Below, piece by piece: positions 29,230-40,098 of a stretch of 64,000 bases of DNA. The notes under the pieces are model-generated. The model saw only the letters and a list, made by a program, of their open reading frames with translations, did not search any database and was not told the origin of the DNA. Each line of letters starts with the position of its first letter. Position 1 is the first letter of the stretch. Source of the stretch: Prorocentrum cordatum (taxonomy: Eukaryota > Sar > Dinophyceae > Prorocentrales > Prorocentraceae); the NCBI GenBank assembly GCA_963575745.1, contig CAUYUJ010015282.1, positions 1,420,651 through 1,484,650 of the forward strand, written 5' to 3'. A program made the translations under genes and the position numbers.

Positions 29230-29590
29230 CGCTCCTGGAGGGCTCCAAAACGGCCCAAGAGAGCCCCCGAAGGCCTCCCAGGGGACCCCCAAAGCGCCCC
29301 AAGAGACCCCCAAGAGCCCAAGAGGCCCCCAAGGGGCGCCCAGAGGCCTCCAAGAGCACCCGAAGAGGCCCTGGGACTGCCCAAGAGAGCCCCGAGACAG
29401 CCCAAGAGAACGCCAAGGCAGCCCGAGAGAGCCCCCACAGACCCTCGAGACGCGCCCGGACAGTCCAAGAGGGTCACAGAAGCCCCCAACAGGCTCCCAA
29501 AAGGCTCACAACGGGCTCCCAACAGGCTTTCACAAGGTTCCTCAGAGGGCCCCAGAGAGCTCAAGAAAGCCCCAAGAGCCCTAGACGACA
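29230..29590 (+). repeat. 10-11 bp CCAAGAG array
   Basis: Same family as at the window start, + orientation, with AAGAG/CAAAAGG spacing of 10-11 bases. Confidence 0.8.
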
Positions 29591-29759
29591 CGCGAAGTCC
29601 ATCATGTGCCCAGGGCGGCAGATTTGCTCGACAGACCAGCACGGCAGACTAGCGCGGCAGGCCATCGCAATAAAGTGACAGCACGCGTCTTAATTTGTTG
29701 CGTTGCGTTTCTAGGTTTCGTTGACGTTCTCCACCATAGGTTCTTTGACACGCTTGGTG

Positions 29760-29787
29760 GACAAGAACGGCGCTTCCCGTTCTTGTC
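29760..29787 (+). other. 11-bp stem hairpin (GACAAGAACGG / CCGTTCTTGTC)
   Basis: A perfect 11-bp stem with a CGCTTC loop. A diverged copy of the same ~55-base segment lies at 29100-29158 with an imperfect stem. The function is not known. Confidence 0.6.
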
Positions 29788-29879
29788 CTGTCAGGTTCCA
29801 ATTAGTGCCTCAAGGGCACGGTGGCGGATACGAGTGCGTTAGCGTGCAATGACGTTTGGTCATCGATGGGGAAGCGCCG

Positions 29880-29945
29880 AATTAGCGTCGATGAGCGTAG
29901 ATTCAACGTCGACTAGCGTCGTCGATTAGCGTCGGTTAGCGTCGA
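29880..29945 (+). repeat. Short AGCGTCGATT-like repeats upstream of the glycosyltransferase
   Basis: GCGTCGA/TTAGCGTCG strings recur about seven times just before the gene. This could be untranslated leader, intron end or a small repeat. No leader relict is seen here. Confidence 0.5.
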
Positions 29946-29963
29946 CTCATAAGATCCAGCAAG

Positions 29964-31634
29964 ATGGTATGGGAGGCTCCCATGAGTTGCCACCGAAACA
30001 TCCCCTACGAGATCGCGCTGACGCGCGGGGAATTCAGCGACGAGGACGCCACGGGCCAGCTGCTCGCCAACCGCGACGGGCCGCAGTCTGAGCAGTGCGA
30101 GCCCGAGAAGCGCGCCAAGACTGCGGAAGGTTTCCTCCAGGCCTTCAACCGCGATTACAAGCCCAGGTTCGCGTCTGCTTTCAAGGGAATCAAGGAGCCG
30201 GCGTACCTCACCGTAGGCGATTGGCGGTTCAAGCAGATGTTTCGTAATTTCATGGTGCACGCTCACAATCTGACCTGTGGCACCTCGGACCACATCGTTG
30301 CCGTGAACGTGGCCTTGGACAAGGAAGCCTACGAGGAGTGCCAGGCTGTCGCGAAGGGTATCGTCCAACCCTCCAATGTCGGTTCGAAGGGCAAGTTCGA
30401 GCTCCGCTGCATTGACATTTCGGGATGGTTGCCGAAGGAACTCTTCGCGGAGTCGGCAGCTCAGGCGTGGTCTTGTGCTTACAACATGGTGCTTTGGACC
30501 AAACCGCATATCATTCAAGCGGCCGTGGAGGCGGCAGAGCAGCCTGTCATGATGATCGACACAGATGTGATCCTCCACCAGAATGTGCTGAAGATCGCGC
30601 CCGGAGTGTTGGCGGCATGCAAGGGTTGCATTGCAATCACGGGTCGCGAATACGCGTCTGAGAATCGGCAGAACACTGGGACCGTGTATTCCGGCAAGGC
30701 TGGCCTGCCCGTGCTGAGGGAGTGGGCCCGGGTCGACCCAGATTTCTTGAACGCGAAGGAGGGCGACCAGAGCGCGATGCAGCATCTAATGCAAACGAAC
30801 CCGGACCTGCACAGCCAGTTGGCGGTGTTCAACCTTGCCGAGGTCGGGGAGTGCGGGATCCCTGGCAGCCACGCCACACACTACAACTGCCTCACTGGGA
30901 AGAAGGTGAACATGGAAATGCGGGGCCACTGGGACACGCGGCTGTACCGGGAGCCCGCGCAGCTTCGGTGCCGCCTGCCCAGCGACCCCGTGGAGGTGAC
31001 GCCGGACACCGGCGCCACGAAGGGCACGAAGGACATCCCGATGCCGAGCAGGCCGCACAGGATTATCGGCGGGCGCCCGGAGGGCGAGGCGAACAGCTCG
31101 TCGCGGCTGAAGTTCAAGGGCGCGACCTCTTGCAGCACCAGCGCTTGTGAAGGAAACCCTGCCAAGCAGGCCATCGATGGCTTCGTGAGCACCATCGCCG
31201 GCGTCAACAACCTGAACACGTGGACTGGAGATCTCGGCAAGGTGATGCAGGTCGCGCGCGTGGAGGTCACTTTCGAGTCGTGCATATGTGAGGCAAAGGA
31301 CTCGATGCTCCTCGAGGTGTCCTCCGACAGCGTCAACTGGAAGAACTACGGCTCCGTCGGCGAGCTCACGCTGTGGGAGGGGGACCGGGAGGTGGCCTTC
31401 GAGCGCCCGCTGAATGCTCGGTACATCCGCCTGCGCCCCTCTGCCTCGTACACATCGAAGCCGCGCCGCAATGACAAGTTCTTCGCCATCCGGGAGGTGG
31501 AGGCGTTCGGCAAGAGCGAGCTCCTCCAGGAGGCCCCAGAGCAGCCCCTGACGCCGCTCCAGCGCCGCCAGCAGAAGAAGAACAGGCGGGAGCGCGCCGA
31601 GAGGCGCAAGCGCCGCTTCGGCTGGCTGCGATAG
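29964..31634 (+). CDS. Glycosyltransferase with C-terminal discoidin-like domain (556 aa)
   Basis: A single open frame from ATG 29964, with an in-frame TAA five codons upstream. Residues ~105-330 look like the nucleotide-diphospho-sugar transferase fold of the Nucleotid_trans type. MMIDTDVIL supplies the DxD motif (D199-T-D201) that binds the metal and sugar nucleotide. NTGTVYSGKAG (~237-247) and EGDQSAM (~266-272) fit the acceptor-side motifs. Residues ~385-516 resemble an F5/8 type C (discoidin) carbohydrate-binding domain (NPAKQAIDG, W420, ARYIRLRP, IREVEAFG). A Lys/Arg-rich tail follows. The likely role is addition of a sugar to a glycan or protein in the secretory pathway, with the discoidin part binding carbohydrate or lipid. 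There is no signal peptide or membrane anchor, so a 5' exon may be missing. Codon use is strongly G/C-ending. It is the most gene-like ORF here. Confidence 0.8.
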   Translation: MVWEAPMSCHRNIPYEIALTRGEFSDEDATGQLLANRDGPQSEQCEPEKRAKTAEGFLQAFNRDYKPRFASAFKGIKEPAYLTVGDWRFKQMFRNFMVHAHNLTCGTSDHIVAVNVALDKEAYEECQAVAKGIVQPSNVGSKGKFELRCIDISGWLPKELFAESAAQAWSCAYNMVLWTKPHIIQAAVEAAEQPVMMIDTDVILHQNVLKIAPGVLAACKGCIAITGREYASENRQNTGTVYSGKAGLPVLREWARVDPDFLNAKEGDQSAMQHLMQTNPDLHSQLAVFNLAEVGECGIPGSHATHYNCLTGKKVNMEMRGHWDTRLYREPAQLRCRLPSDPVEVTPDTGATKGTKDIPMPSRPHRIIGGRPEGEANSSSRLKFKGATSCSTSACEGNPAKQAIDGFVSTIAGVNNLNTWTGDLGKVMQVARVEVTFESCICEAKDSMLLEVSSDSVNWKNYGSVGELTLWEGDREVAFERPLNARYIRLRPSASYTSKPRRNDKFFAIREVEAFGKSELLQEAPEQPLTPLQRRQQKKNRRERAERRKRRFGWLR

Positions 31635-31639
31635 CTGGG

Positions 31640-32100
31640 CAGGCACGTGAGAGAGGGGGGTCGGCGCCGCGTGCGGCCGTCGGTTGCGTGGAACCTGGGG
31701 TGGACCACCCTCGTCCTGACAGTTGCAGCATCCTCCAGCGTCCAGGTGGCCTCGGGTGGACTCGGGCAGCCTCGGATCACCCTCGGACAGCTCCGGACGG
31801 CCACGGATCGCCTCAGCTCGCCCGCCTAGGGCGTGGGCCCCCCAACTGGGAGGGACAGAGAGGGTCCCCCAAAGGTTCGACGTAACGTCGGGCCTCCAAG
31901 TCTCGCCTCCTGTCCGTCTCTTCCTGTCACTCCTTCCTCCTGTTTTCCCATTTCTCCTCCTCCTCCTCCTCCTCCTCCCTCCTTCTCCCTCCTCCTCCTC
32001 CTCCTTCTTCTTCTCCTCCCCCTAGTGGGGACCCCTCCTTCCTCTTCTCTTCCTCCTTCCTTCGCCTCTTCCCCACCGCGGTCGACATACCTGTCCAAGA
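31640..32100 (+). repeat. Degenerate repeat then polypyrimidine tract downstream of the glycosyltransferase
   Basis: 31690-31830 holds CCTCGGATCACC-like degenerate units. 31920-32060 is CTCCTCCTCC/CCTTCTTC pyrimidine-rich DNA. The 3' end of the gene is not marked by any signal I recognise. Confidence 0.6.
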
Positions 32101-32760
32101 GGGGCTATGCATCCTGCTCAGCCCATCAGTCTGCCGTGGCAGGCCCTTCATGGGCGTGTTCGGAGGGCAGGAGAGTCCAATTCCACAAGCTGCTTTCAGC
32201 GATGCTCGAGCGGTGCGTCCTGGGCGAGGCGCGGGTGTGGACCAACCACGTCCAGAGGAGCAGGGGTGTCCACGATTCGGTCGGTTAGGCTGCTTCGCAA
32301 TCGGCGGCGTTCGGTCGGTTTTGTTCGATTGATTGCTGTGTCATTACTGTGCTGCTGCGCCCTTCTAGGCTGATTGCGACCTATCGGTTGTCTGTCGGTT
32401 TCGGTTTCATTGTCGTTTCGGTCGGCTTTCGGTTGTGTTGTCACCATGGACCGCATGGAGAAGCAGGCAGCCGTGCGGAGATGTGTCCATGATTCCGGCC
32501 TTGTAGTGTGTTGCACCCGTCTTCTCTGCACGGTTGCGCTGGTCTCTGAGCGCAGAGTTTGCTTGGCACGCCAAACCAAAGCTTTCGTTGTGCCCTTCTT
32601 GGCCCTGGTCTGCGAGGCTGTACGTGGGGCTACCCCTGCCGACGCGTTTGCGCCTCAGCGGCGGGAGGTCGCAATCGAGTGGAAAGCACTGTGCGCTGTG
32701 GTCCATGGCGTTGCTGCGTAGCCAGCTGATCAGCGAACCCTTCGCCGACATGTCATTTAT
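32101..32760. other. No gene recognised
   Basis: Moderately GC-rich, with GTCGGTT/TCGGTTT-like short strings around 32278-32445. The short ORFs on both strands have no recognisable motif. Confidence 0.5.
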
Positions 32761-32948
32761 GACGAACCAGCAACACACTCCCATACCCATAGGGGGGTTC
32801 GGAGAGGGCTATGGGTGCGTGTTGTCGGATGGGGGCCCCCGCTCGAACGGGAGTGTTCCCCAGGATCCGACAACCCGCACCCATACCCATAGCCAGTCCT
32901 CCTCCCAACGACCCCCCCATGGGTATGGGTGTGTGTTGTTCGTTCGTC
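32761..32948. mobile_element. Foldback (MITE-like) element with ~80-base arms
   Basis: The left arm starts GACGAACCAGCAACACAC and the right arm ends GTGTGTTGTTCGTTCGTC. Inside, CCCATACCCATAGGGGG, CTATGGGTGCG and GTTGTCGGAT each reappear as reverse complements in mirror order. The loop is about CGCTCGAACG. No ORF and no clear target duplication are seen. I infer a non-autonomous foldback element. Confidence 0.75.
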
Positions 32949-33329
32949 AATTTACCTGGAGTGCGAGGCCACGAGTGGCCAGGCTGGCGTCTCCACCAGC
33001 GCGGCGGTCTGCCTGCGCTGCGCGGTCGTCATTTTTGGGGGTTGCGCCACGCCGTGGGTACATTGGGGGGAATAACGTTGGCCCACTTCCGGAGAGAGAG
33101 AGAGAGAGTAGTCTGAACGCAAAGCGGAGAATAGCCCAAGATCCCCCGCACCCCCGACAAGAGGATTCCGCGGCGTGCCGTTCCTGGTTTCAAGTCTTGG
33201 CGGGCCGCGTACAGTCCATCAAGAACCGCTCCTGGGGGATACGAAGAGGGAGGACCCCCGTCAGATCAAAGTTTTGGTCTTAGTCAGCCCGAGTAGGCCC
33301 CAATGATAACCAGCTTGGGGCTCACTGGG

Positions 33330-33450
33330 AGCCTCTTCGAGGCCTCTTGGAGTCATCTTCGGGCTCTCTCGGGGCGTTGAGCCCCTCTTCGGGCTCTCTC
33401 GGGGCCCTTTTGGGGGCCTTTGGGGACCTCTCGGTGCTCTTCCAGGGACC
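33330..33450 (-). repeat. 10-11 bp array (CTTGGGGCC orientation)
   Basis: GCCTCTTCGAGGCC, TCTTCGGGCTCTCTCGGGGC units, a diverged short block of the same array family. The ~380 bases before it (32950-33330) hold only a short (GA)n run near 33093 and no gene. Confidence 0.55.
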
Positions 33451-33559
33451 ATTGGCCGAAAACGCGGGAACTACACCGGCACGGAGACCCGAAGCATCGT
33501 CGCACCATGAACGCATACATAGGATGGATATTGTTCGATTTGTCTGTTCCTCTCCATCG

Positions 33560-36540
33560 GGTGTCGCACGCACGCGCGCAAACATGCACACACGCTCGCA
33601 AGCAAAGAAACGCACGCACGCACGCACACGCTCATGAACACGCACACACGCGCGCACACACACGCACACAAACACACGCACATACGCACTCACACACGCA
33701 CATACACACAACATGTACGCGCGCCCACGCCCACAAACAAGCACACGCACACGCGCAAACACACACGCATAAACTCACACACACACACACTCGCACGCAC
33801 GCGCATTCACACAAGCACATACACACTCAAAGACACGCGCGTACTCACACGTTTTCTTTTTCGGCTCGCAGGTGACGGCAGTTGTGGTTTGCGCTCAACG
33901 TGAATTGACCACGTCGTGTGGGATCATCTACAAAGTTGAAGGTCTCGGCAGGACCGAACGTTGCCGACCGCCGAGCAGCAACGGTCAGGCGCGTTCAGAG
34001 TGAAAGAAGATGGGCAAACATGGACGCACATACACAGACACGCACACACACACACACACACACGCACGCACGCACGCACACACGCACACACATACACACA
34101 CGCACACCCACACGTGCAGGTACGCACGCACGCGCGCAGAGACGCACGTACCCCTCCACACAAGGACACACACACACACACGCGCGCGCGCACGCATACA
34201 CAAACCCAGACACACACACAAACACACACACACACGCACACACACACACACACGCACACAGTGACGGACGCACACGCAAAGGCACCCACTCACACACGCG
34301 CGCTCGCACGTCTGCACGCACGCACATCCGCGCACATGCCGCACACGCGCATCCACGCATGCATGCAAACAGTCTTTTTCCTCCAACGCGCGGAAAAGAC
34401 CAGTCAGCGGTACAAAACAACAGAGTGCACAGTGATAATGTATTAGCCTCCCTGTGAAGCAACGTGGGAGAAGTGCGAGTCCCTCAGACCACGGGTAGGC
34501 GGTGGCAGGGCATGAAAACCAATATGTGCATGCAAAAAGAGCAGAGAGCATCAAGAGCAGACACGACCGGCGGAGGAGAGGAGGGCAACACATTATGCTG
34601 TTTGAGGTCGCCCGCTTGCAAAGACGAGGCGGAGAAAATAAGCCAGAGCGATCTAGGTAACACACACACACTCACACGCACATACACACGCGCGCGCGCA
34701 AGCGCAAGCGCTTTCGACACGGACAACGCACGACGCGCACCCGCACGCACGCACACACATACACACACACACACGCACGCACGCACGCACGCACGCACGC
34801 ACTCACGCACGCACCCTCATGCACACACGCATGCACACACGCACGCACACACACATACACATATACGATTCCAGTCGACAGTTGCATGGTAACGGAACGC
34901 ATTTCCCACGCATTGGCCACGTTTGTGGGGACGTTGTGGAAACCATTGTTTTCGGCTATACACCGAGCGGCAAGGCCAGGCGAGAGCAGGAACAGTGGGC
35001 GCAGGGAAAGACAGAGAAAGCACCCAAGGCAGGAAAGCCAGAGGCGAAGAGGTTGGAGGATAGAGTGAAAGCTGGACGGCAAGCCGAAAAGGCGCCGACA
35101 CCAGCAAGGAACCAAGCAAGCGAGCAGCGAACCCAGCGTGAGGAGGACCAGTGCGCGCACCAAGAGTGGGAAGCCGCGGACGGCAAGCACTTGTTTGAAG
35201 CAGTGGCGAGACGTCTTGATTCGCCTGTAGGCCCACCAAAGAGAATGTTCTCAGAGCCTGTTGTGGTTTGTACGACGCGTTTGTCGAACATTTCTGGCTG
35301 AGACAGTCCTAGCTTGAATAAGTCTGCCACGTGTTCTGAGAACGTTGTCCATGATGTGAGAACATTCTACTGTTCTAAGGGCATGTCGTGGTAGGCCTAT
35401 AGGAATGCCAGGACTGTCGGTCCCAACTCAAATGTCGTTGCGGTGGAGTCGCCAGATATCAGATCAATTGCATCGTGTGGCCTGATGGCCAGGCAGGCTT
35501 GTCGTGGTCGAGTTGCCAGATTAGCGAGAACCGCGGGGACAGGCAGCCGTCAACCTCCGCCAGGGTGAAGATGGTGTGGGGCATGTGCACACATACACAC
35601 TTTTTGGTTACTTCTCGGCCTCGCGCGCAGCATAGAAGTTCGGGAAGCGGAGCGACGCGCCCGCGGCTGGCCCACTCAGAAGCCAGGGGCAGGGATCCAC
35701 CCGCAGGAATCAACCGTGCCATGCGCACGCCCAGGAGTGGGCTGCGGAGGGGGAGAGACGAAGGAATGAGGCGGTCCCGAAAGGCCAGTGCCGACAGAAG
35801 ACGCATACATACACATTTTGCATCCGACGCGCCAGTGGGAGCAATCGGCAGGCAGTCACAATGGCGCGGTACACTCAAAGTGATGAACTTCATTGTGAGG
35901 GAAGGTCGTTGAGCGATACTCCCAGAATCGCGCATTGGCGACCTGGGGTCGAAGAGCCAGGCGGTGCAGGACAAAGTGCCAATGAGACGCGCAGACAGAG
36001 CGGCAGGAGGCAGAGAGGAACGTGCACCGGCAGGCCAAGCCGGGTGAGCGGAAGCGGAAAAACAGCCCGCGAGGCCGAAGAACAGAGACGTTGCGGTTCG
36101 CACACACACACAAACATTCGATCGCATGCGCACGCACGCGCACATATGCACGCACGCTTGTTCCTCCGACGCGGGGCTGAATCCAAACCGCGGGTGCATG
36201 GTAACGGGAGGCGTATACCACGAAGTGGTTCTTCGTGAAGCGGCGCAGTAGACGGCCATCCAGGCGCACGTAACGCACACACGCACACGCTAGCTCGCAC
36301 GCGCATGCACACGTTTTCGAGCGCACGCGGCCGGGGCGAAGAGCCATTCGGGCGATCCAAGCCGCTTTAGAGAATCAAGTGCTGGCCGACCGATTGTAGC
36401 CACACATGCACGCGCGCGCATACACACATACACACATACACACACGCATACACACATTCGCGTCGCAGCCGCGCGCGCAGCGACGCGGCGGCGTCGGGCA
36501 AAAACGCACACACGCACACGCACGCACATGCACGACAGGT
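33560..36540 (+). repeat. Repeat zone built of CA/CG microsatellites and degenerate spacer modules
   Basis: (CA)n with CGCG interruptions lies at about 33560-33850, 34020-34370, 34660-34870, 36095-36160 and 36265-36310 and 36395-36540. Most microsatellites are followed by a T-run and then a CGACGCG/CTCGCGCG-type string (33850, 34370, 35600, 35810, 36150, 36305). Two spacers share GCATGGTAACGG (about 34885 and 36197). The pattern suggests repeated modules of a few hundred bases that have diverged. His/Thr-rich (plus) and Cys/Val-rich (minus) ORFs come from the microsatellite. No gene is recognised. Confidence 0.65.
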
Positions 36541-36770
36541 GCGCGCACGAAGCTCAGACGGTCGCCACTCTAAGTGGGGCCCCGTCCACAGAACGAGTCC
36601 CCCTGTCTGCACTCGCTGTTCAGGGGAAAGTATCTCCTTCAAGCGCTGGTGGGAGGCTACACCCAGGAGGCCATCGGCCAAACAAGAGGGCGGCCCGAAT
36701 TTGGGCTGTCCTCCTGGGGCCCGAGCAAATTCCTCTCCCAGCCCCATGCGGGGATCTTGAGATGCTTTGG

Positions 36771-36965
36771 GGAGGCATCGGATGGGTTCGATGTATACAC
36801 CATATTGTTCGGTCGGCCAAGGAGCCATCGAGTTTTGTGAAGGAATTCGGTGTATAGACGCCCCAGCGTCCCACCCACAGATTCGGGAGCTGGGGCGGCT
36901 ATATGCCGAGCTCCTTGGCCACACGAACGAGGTGGTGTATGAATCGATCCCCTCCCAAGGCATCC
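36771..36965. mobile_element. Imperfect foldback element
   Basis: The left arm (36771-36867) and right arm (36889-36965) are imperfect reverse complements around a ~21-base loop. Matching blocks include GGCCAAGGAG / CTCCTTGGCC, GCCCCAGC / GCTGGGGC and ATACACC / GGTGTAT. No transposase-like ORF. Confidence 0.65.
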
Positions 36966-36999
36966 GGGACTCTCATGGGACTGCTTCTGTGTCTTTTTG

Positions 37000-39700
37000 G
37001 AAGTTTCTTGGGGGCATGTTGGTGACATCTCGAGGGCGTTCCATCGGAGGCGAGACGGCAAACGGAGGGGGGGGCGACGCCAGCCATGCTTGGGAGGCTC
37101 CGTGGCCACCTCGGGCCGTCGGGTGGTGGTCTTGGGTCTGGAGACCAGCTTTGACCAAGTTGGGCAACTTTGCGCGATCTTGAAAGTCATCTTGGCCTGT
37201 CTGGGGCCATCTGGGAACTATCTAAGGTCTTCTTGGACAGCGGAGGGGTCCTTGCCAGGGGAGGAGCGAGCCCCTCTCCAAAGGCGGAACAGCTCGATTC
37301 CGCTGAACCACCTCCGCCCAGAGGACTCGTGGGGTTCCTTTTTCACCACAGTAATCTCTCATGTGCAATCGGTTCCGCATTGCCTCAACACGAAGGCAGG
37401 TGGCGGGGACGTAACGGGCTCTGTTCTCCCGGGCACGATGTAAAGTTCTCTCACCAATTCTCACTACTTGACGCCGAAGCCGACACGCTGCCCGTCATGA
37501 CCAGGTCGCCACCGAAATCCTTCGCTAGTTCTGATAGCCTATCCCTCGTAACCTCCTGGGCTCGTACGCTGCGGCGTCGCTGGAGGGCCGAGCTGGCGAC
37601 GACAGCACCGTGGCGGAAGGCCCTGGATTAGTAGTGGAAGCAGGCCGAGCTCGCCTCCCGCTCTGGAAATTGGGTCGCCCACGGCTCTCCCCGCAGTGGT
37701 GGACTCTTCCTGCCTCCATCTCTTTTCTTACTGATGAGTGTGGCCTCCAGGCTTCCAGCTCCGCCAAGCCAAACCACACCCAGTGCTACAGGTCACACGC
37801 CACCAACTGCAGGGCCGCTCGGGCCCTGGTTCCCAGGCGGCTGCTCTTCGTGTGCTCCTCATGCGTGTCGGCAGGAAGCCGCCGCTGCTTTTGCTCCGCC
37901 ATGTCGTCGACCTGCCCATCGCGGACCTGATCGGCACCCGGAAGCTGACGCGGCGTTTGTTGCACGCCGGAACGCGTCGCCTCCACTCTTAACGATGGGC
38001 GCGTGGGACTTCGTATCTTTGATGCCGAGGGCGGTGTCCCACGCATCTGGCAAAGGCAGCCGCCAAACATGGATTCGCACAGATTGGTGGAGTGTGTTCG
38101 AGTCCGCCGTCGGAGAAAAGCCTTGGGCTGATCAAGGCATATAGATGCTTTGCAGACTGGCTTGCCTGGGCCGTGCCTTTTTCGCTCCATGCTTACAGAT
38201 AATGTTCCGCATGATCAGCATCGCTCTTCTTAAGTATGTCCTGGGCGTCTGTCAAAGCTTTTAATTCGGCGTGTTGGACAATTTATTTGTTAGCGCTGGT
38301 AGGTCTCAACACTGCAAAGGCTAAACGTACGTGTCGAATGCTTGCGTTGTTTAACATTGCCGTCTACGACGCCATCAGGTTTGTCTCTTCGCGTCTAGTC
38401 CTCCCTGTAACATGTTTACCATTTTTACGCGTACTCTGTTTACTCTTCCCTGGTCGTGGCTGCTGGCTTGCCGCTGGCGTATTACGAAGATCCAAGATGG
38501 TCAGCTACGACTGCCGTGCAGGGGCTCACGATATCGAGCTCGCTAGCGCGACTACACTTGGCATGCCCTGGTGAGCCTCCACACGCGGGGCATCGCGGCG
38601 ACCGCCTGGGCGAGCGAAGCGGAGCCACGTGACCGAAGCGCCACCTGGGTGGGTTCTGGCTACCACGTGGTCCACATGGTCGAAATGTCCGATCACAATT
38701 TCAACACTTTACCTCGACGGATTGGCCCATGCGACCAAACGGCCACTCCAGCGGTACGACGACGACAACGGCGACATGGACTAATTTGCTGTGTAGTTTC
38801 ACCAGGGCTTTCGTACCTCCCACTCCGGTTGCGGCCCGCTGGCCACGAGCGCCATGTCAGTCGAGGTCTCGAGCTTTGGGAAGCCAATGTTTGATGATGA
38901 GGTGATCGGCGAGGCGTCCGCAGCTCCCTGGACGCTCAGGGGAGGTGCGGAGACACAGGAGGCTCTCAGAGCACCCTCGACGGTGGGAGCGGGGGGGTGG
39001 GCCCGCAGCGTGGTTCCGAGGCTGCCAGAGGGAAGGGCGTGTCGCGTGACCTCAAGGGTCGTTCCTGTGAGAGTGTGGGTGGGGCGGTTGCAAGGCGCCA
39101 GCGAGACGTCTGGCGCACGCCGCCACGGTGTTTGTTCACGCCCTTGAATGAACTTGCCCGGCATCCCGAAGGATCGCCGTGCGGGATGGAAGGCGCGGCC
39201 AACGCGGCGTTGGAGGAAAGAGGTGTGTTCTCGACGCTATGGGCTGCGCGCCCCGTCCGATCCGCCACACGAGTGGACACCGTGACGGGGCCAGTCTCTT
39301 GGACCTACAGCTGGGGCGTTTCGCCCGTGGTGGCCATGCGGACGGGGCTGGAGGTGTTATTAATGGGCTTCACCGACCTAGACCAGTCTTGCACCTGAGG
39401 AGTCAGGGCACGCTCAGCCCACGACCAAGGCCCCATTGCTGTGATCATGGAGCACACTACTGGCCTGAGCATTGCAGTCCGCCAGCAGTGGCACTTGATG
39501 AAGTCATTCTGGGGGCCTGTATCGTTCTGTCTTGTACTCCTCGGGCGGGTGCGGTGCATCCTAGCGCAAGTGCAGCCACACTGCTGTCCGGCCATGGAGG
39601 CCAGCCTCCATTCCGACATCACTGCCGGTGAGCGCAACGTGCAGAACCCGCTCGCGAACGTCTCAGCAGCACAAGCGGCCTCGCTCCATGCCGCTGCTAG
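37000..39700. other. 2.7 kb without a recognised gene
   Basis: There are only scattered short ORFs, the longest about 150 residues on the + strand (37170-37631, 38997-39398, 39179-39631), overlapping in several frames. None shows a family motif or sustained low-complexity repeat. This could be intronic or intergenic single-copy DNA, or very old element debris. Confidence 0.5.
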
Positions 39701-39730
39701 GTGAACAAACAATGACGAAACATAAAAATT

Positions 39731-40098
39731 CGGAGGTCCACGTGGATTTCTTGGATTGGCATTCGACCCCCCTCTCTGGCGCGCTCCGCGCGCCTGGCGC
39801 GGCGCCGCAGGCGCCGCCAGGGTCTAGGCCTCCTCGGTGGGGTCCGAGTAGATGGGGTCGGAGGATCGCGCAGCATCGCCGATGTATCGGCGATGCGGCT
39901 CAATGTGGATTCCGAGTGTCTCCAAGCCGACGTCGCCGATGCATCACCGAGGTCGCCAGTTCATCGCCGACGTCGCCAGTGCATCGCCGATGCATCGGCG
40001 ATGCTGTGCGATCCTCCGACCCCATCTACTCCGACCCCATCTGGGAGGCCTCTACAGGGGACCCCGTCGCCGACCCGAGGAATCTGCGCGGACCTCCG
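39731..40098. mobile_element. Nested foldback element
   Basis: Outer arms begin CGGAGGTCC and end GGACCTCCG. Inside, 39839-39869 and 40008-40038 are reverse complements at 30 of 31 positions (GGGGTC-GAGTAGATGGGG type). Between them is a block of CATCGCCGATG strings with a perfect 24-base palindrome at 39981-40004. A-rich flanks on both sides (AACAAACAATG left; CATTATTTGTTT right) are also roughly inverted, so the arms may extend outward. Confidence 0.75.

Noticed and set aside
29913-30785. Minus-strand ORF of 290 residues
   Set aside because: Antisense shadow of the glycosyltransferase, created by its G/C-ending codons.
33985-34671. Cys/Val-rich minus-strand ORF of 228 residues (and similar at 43021-43310)
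   Set aside because: Translated (CA/GT)n microsatellite.
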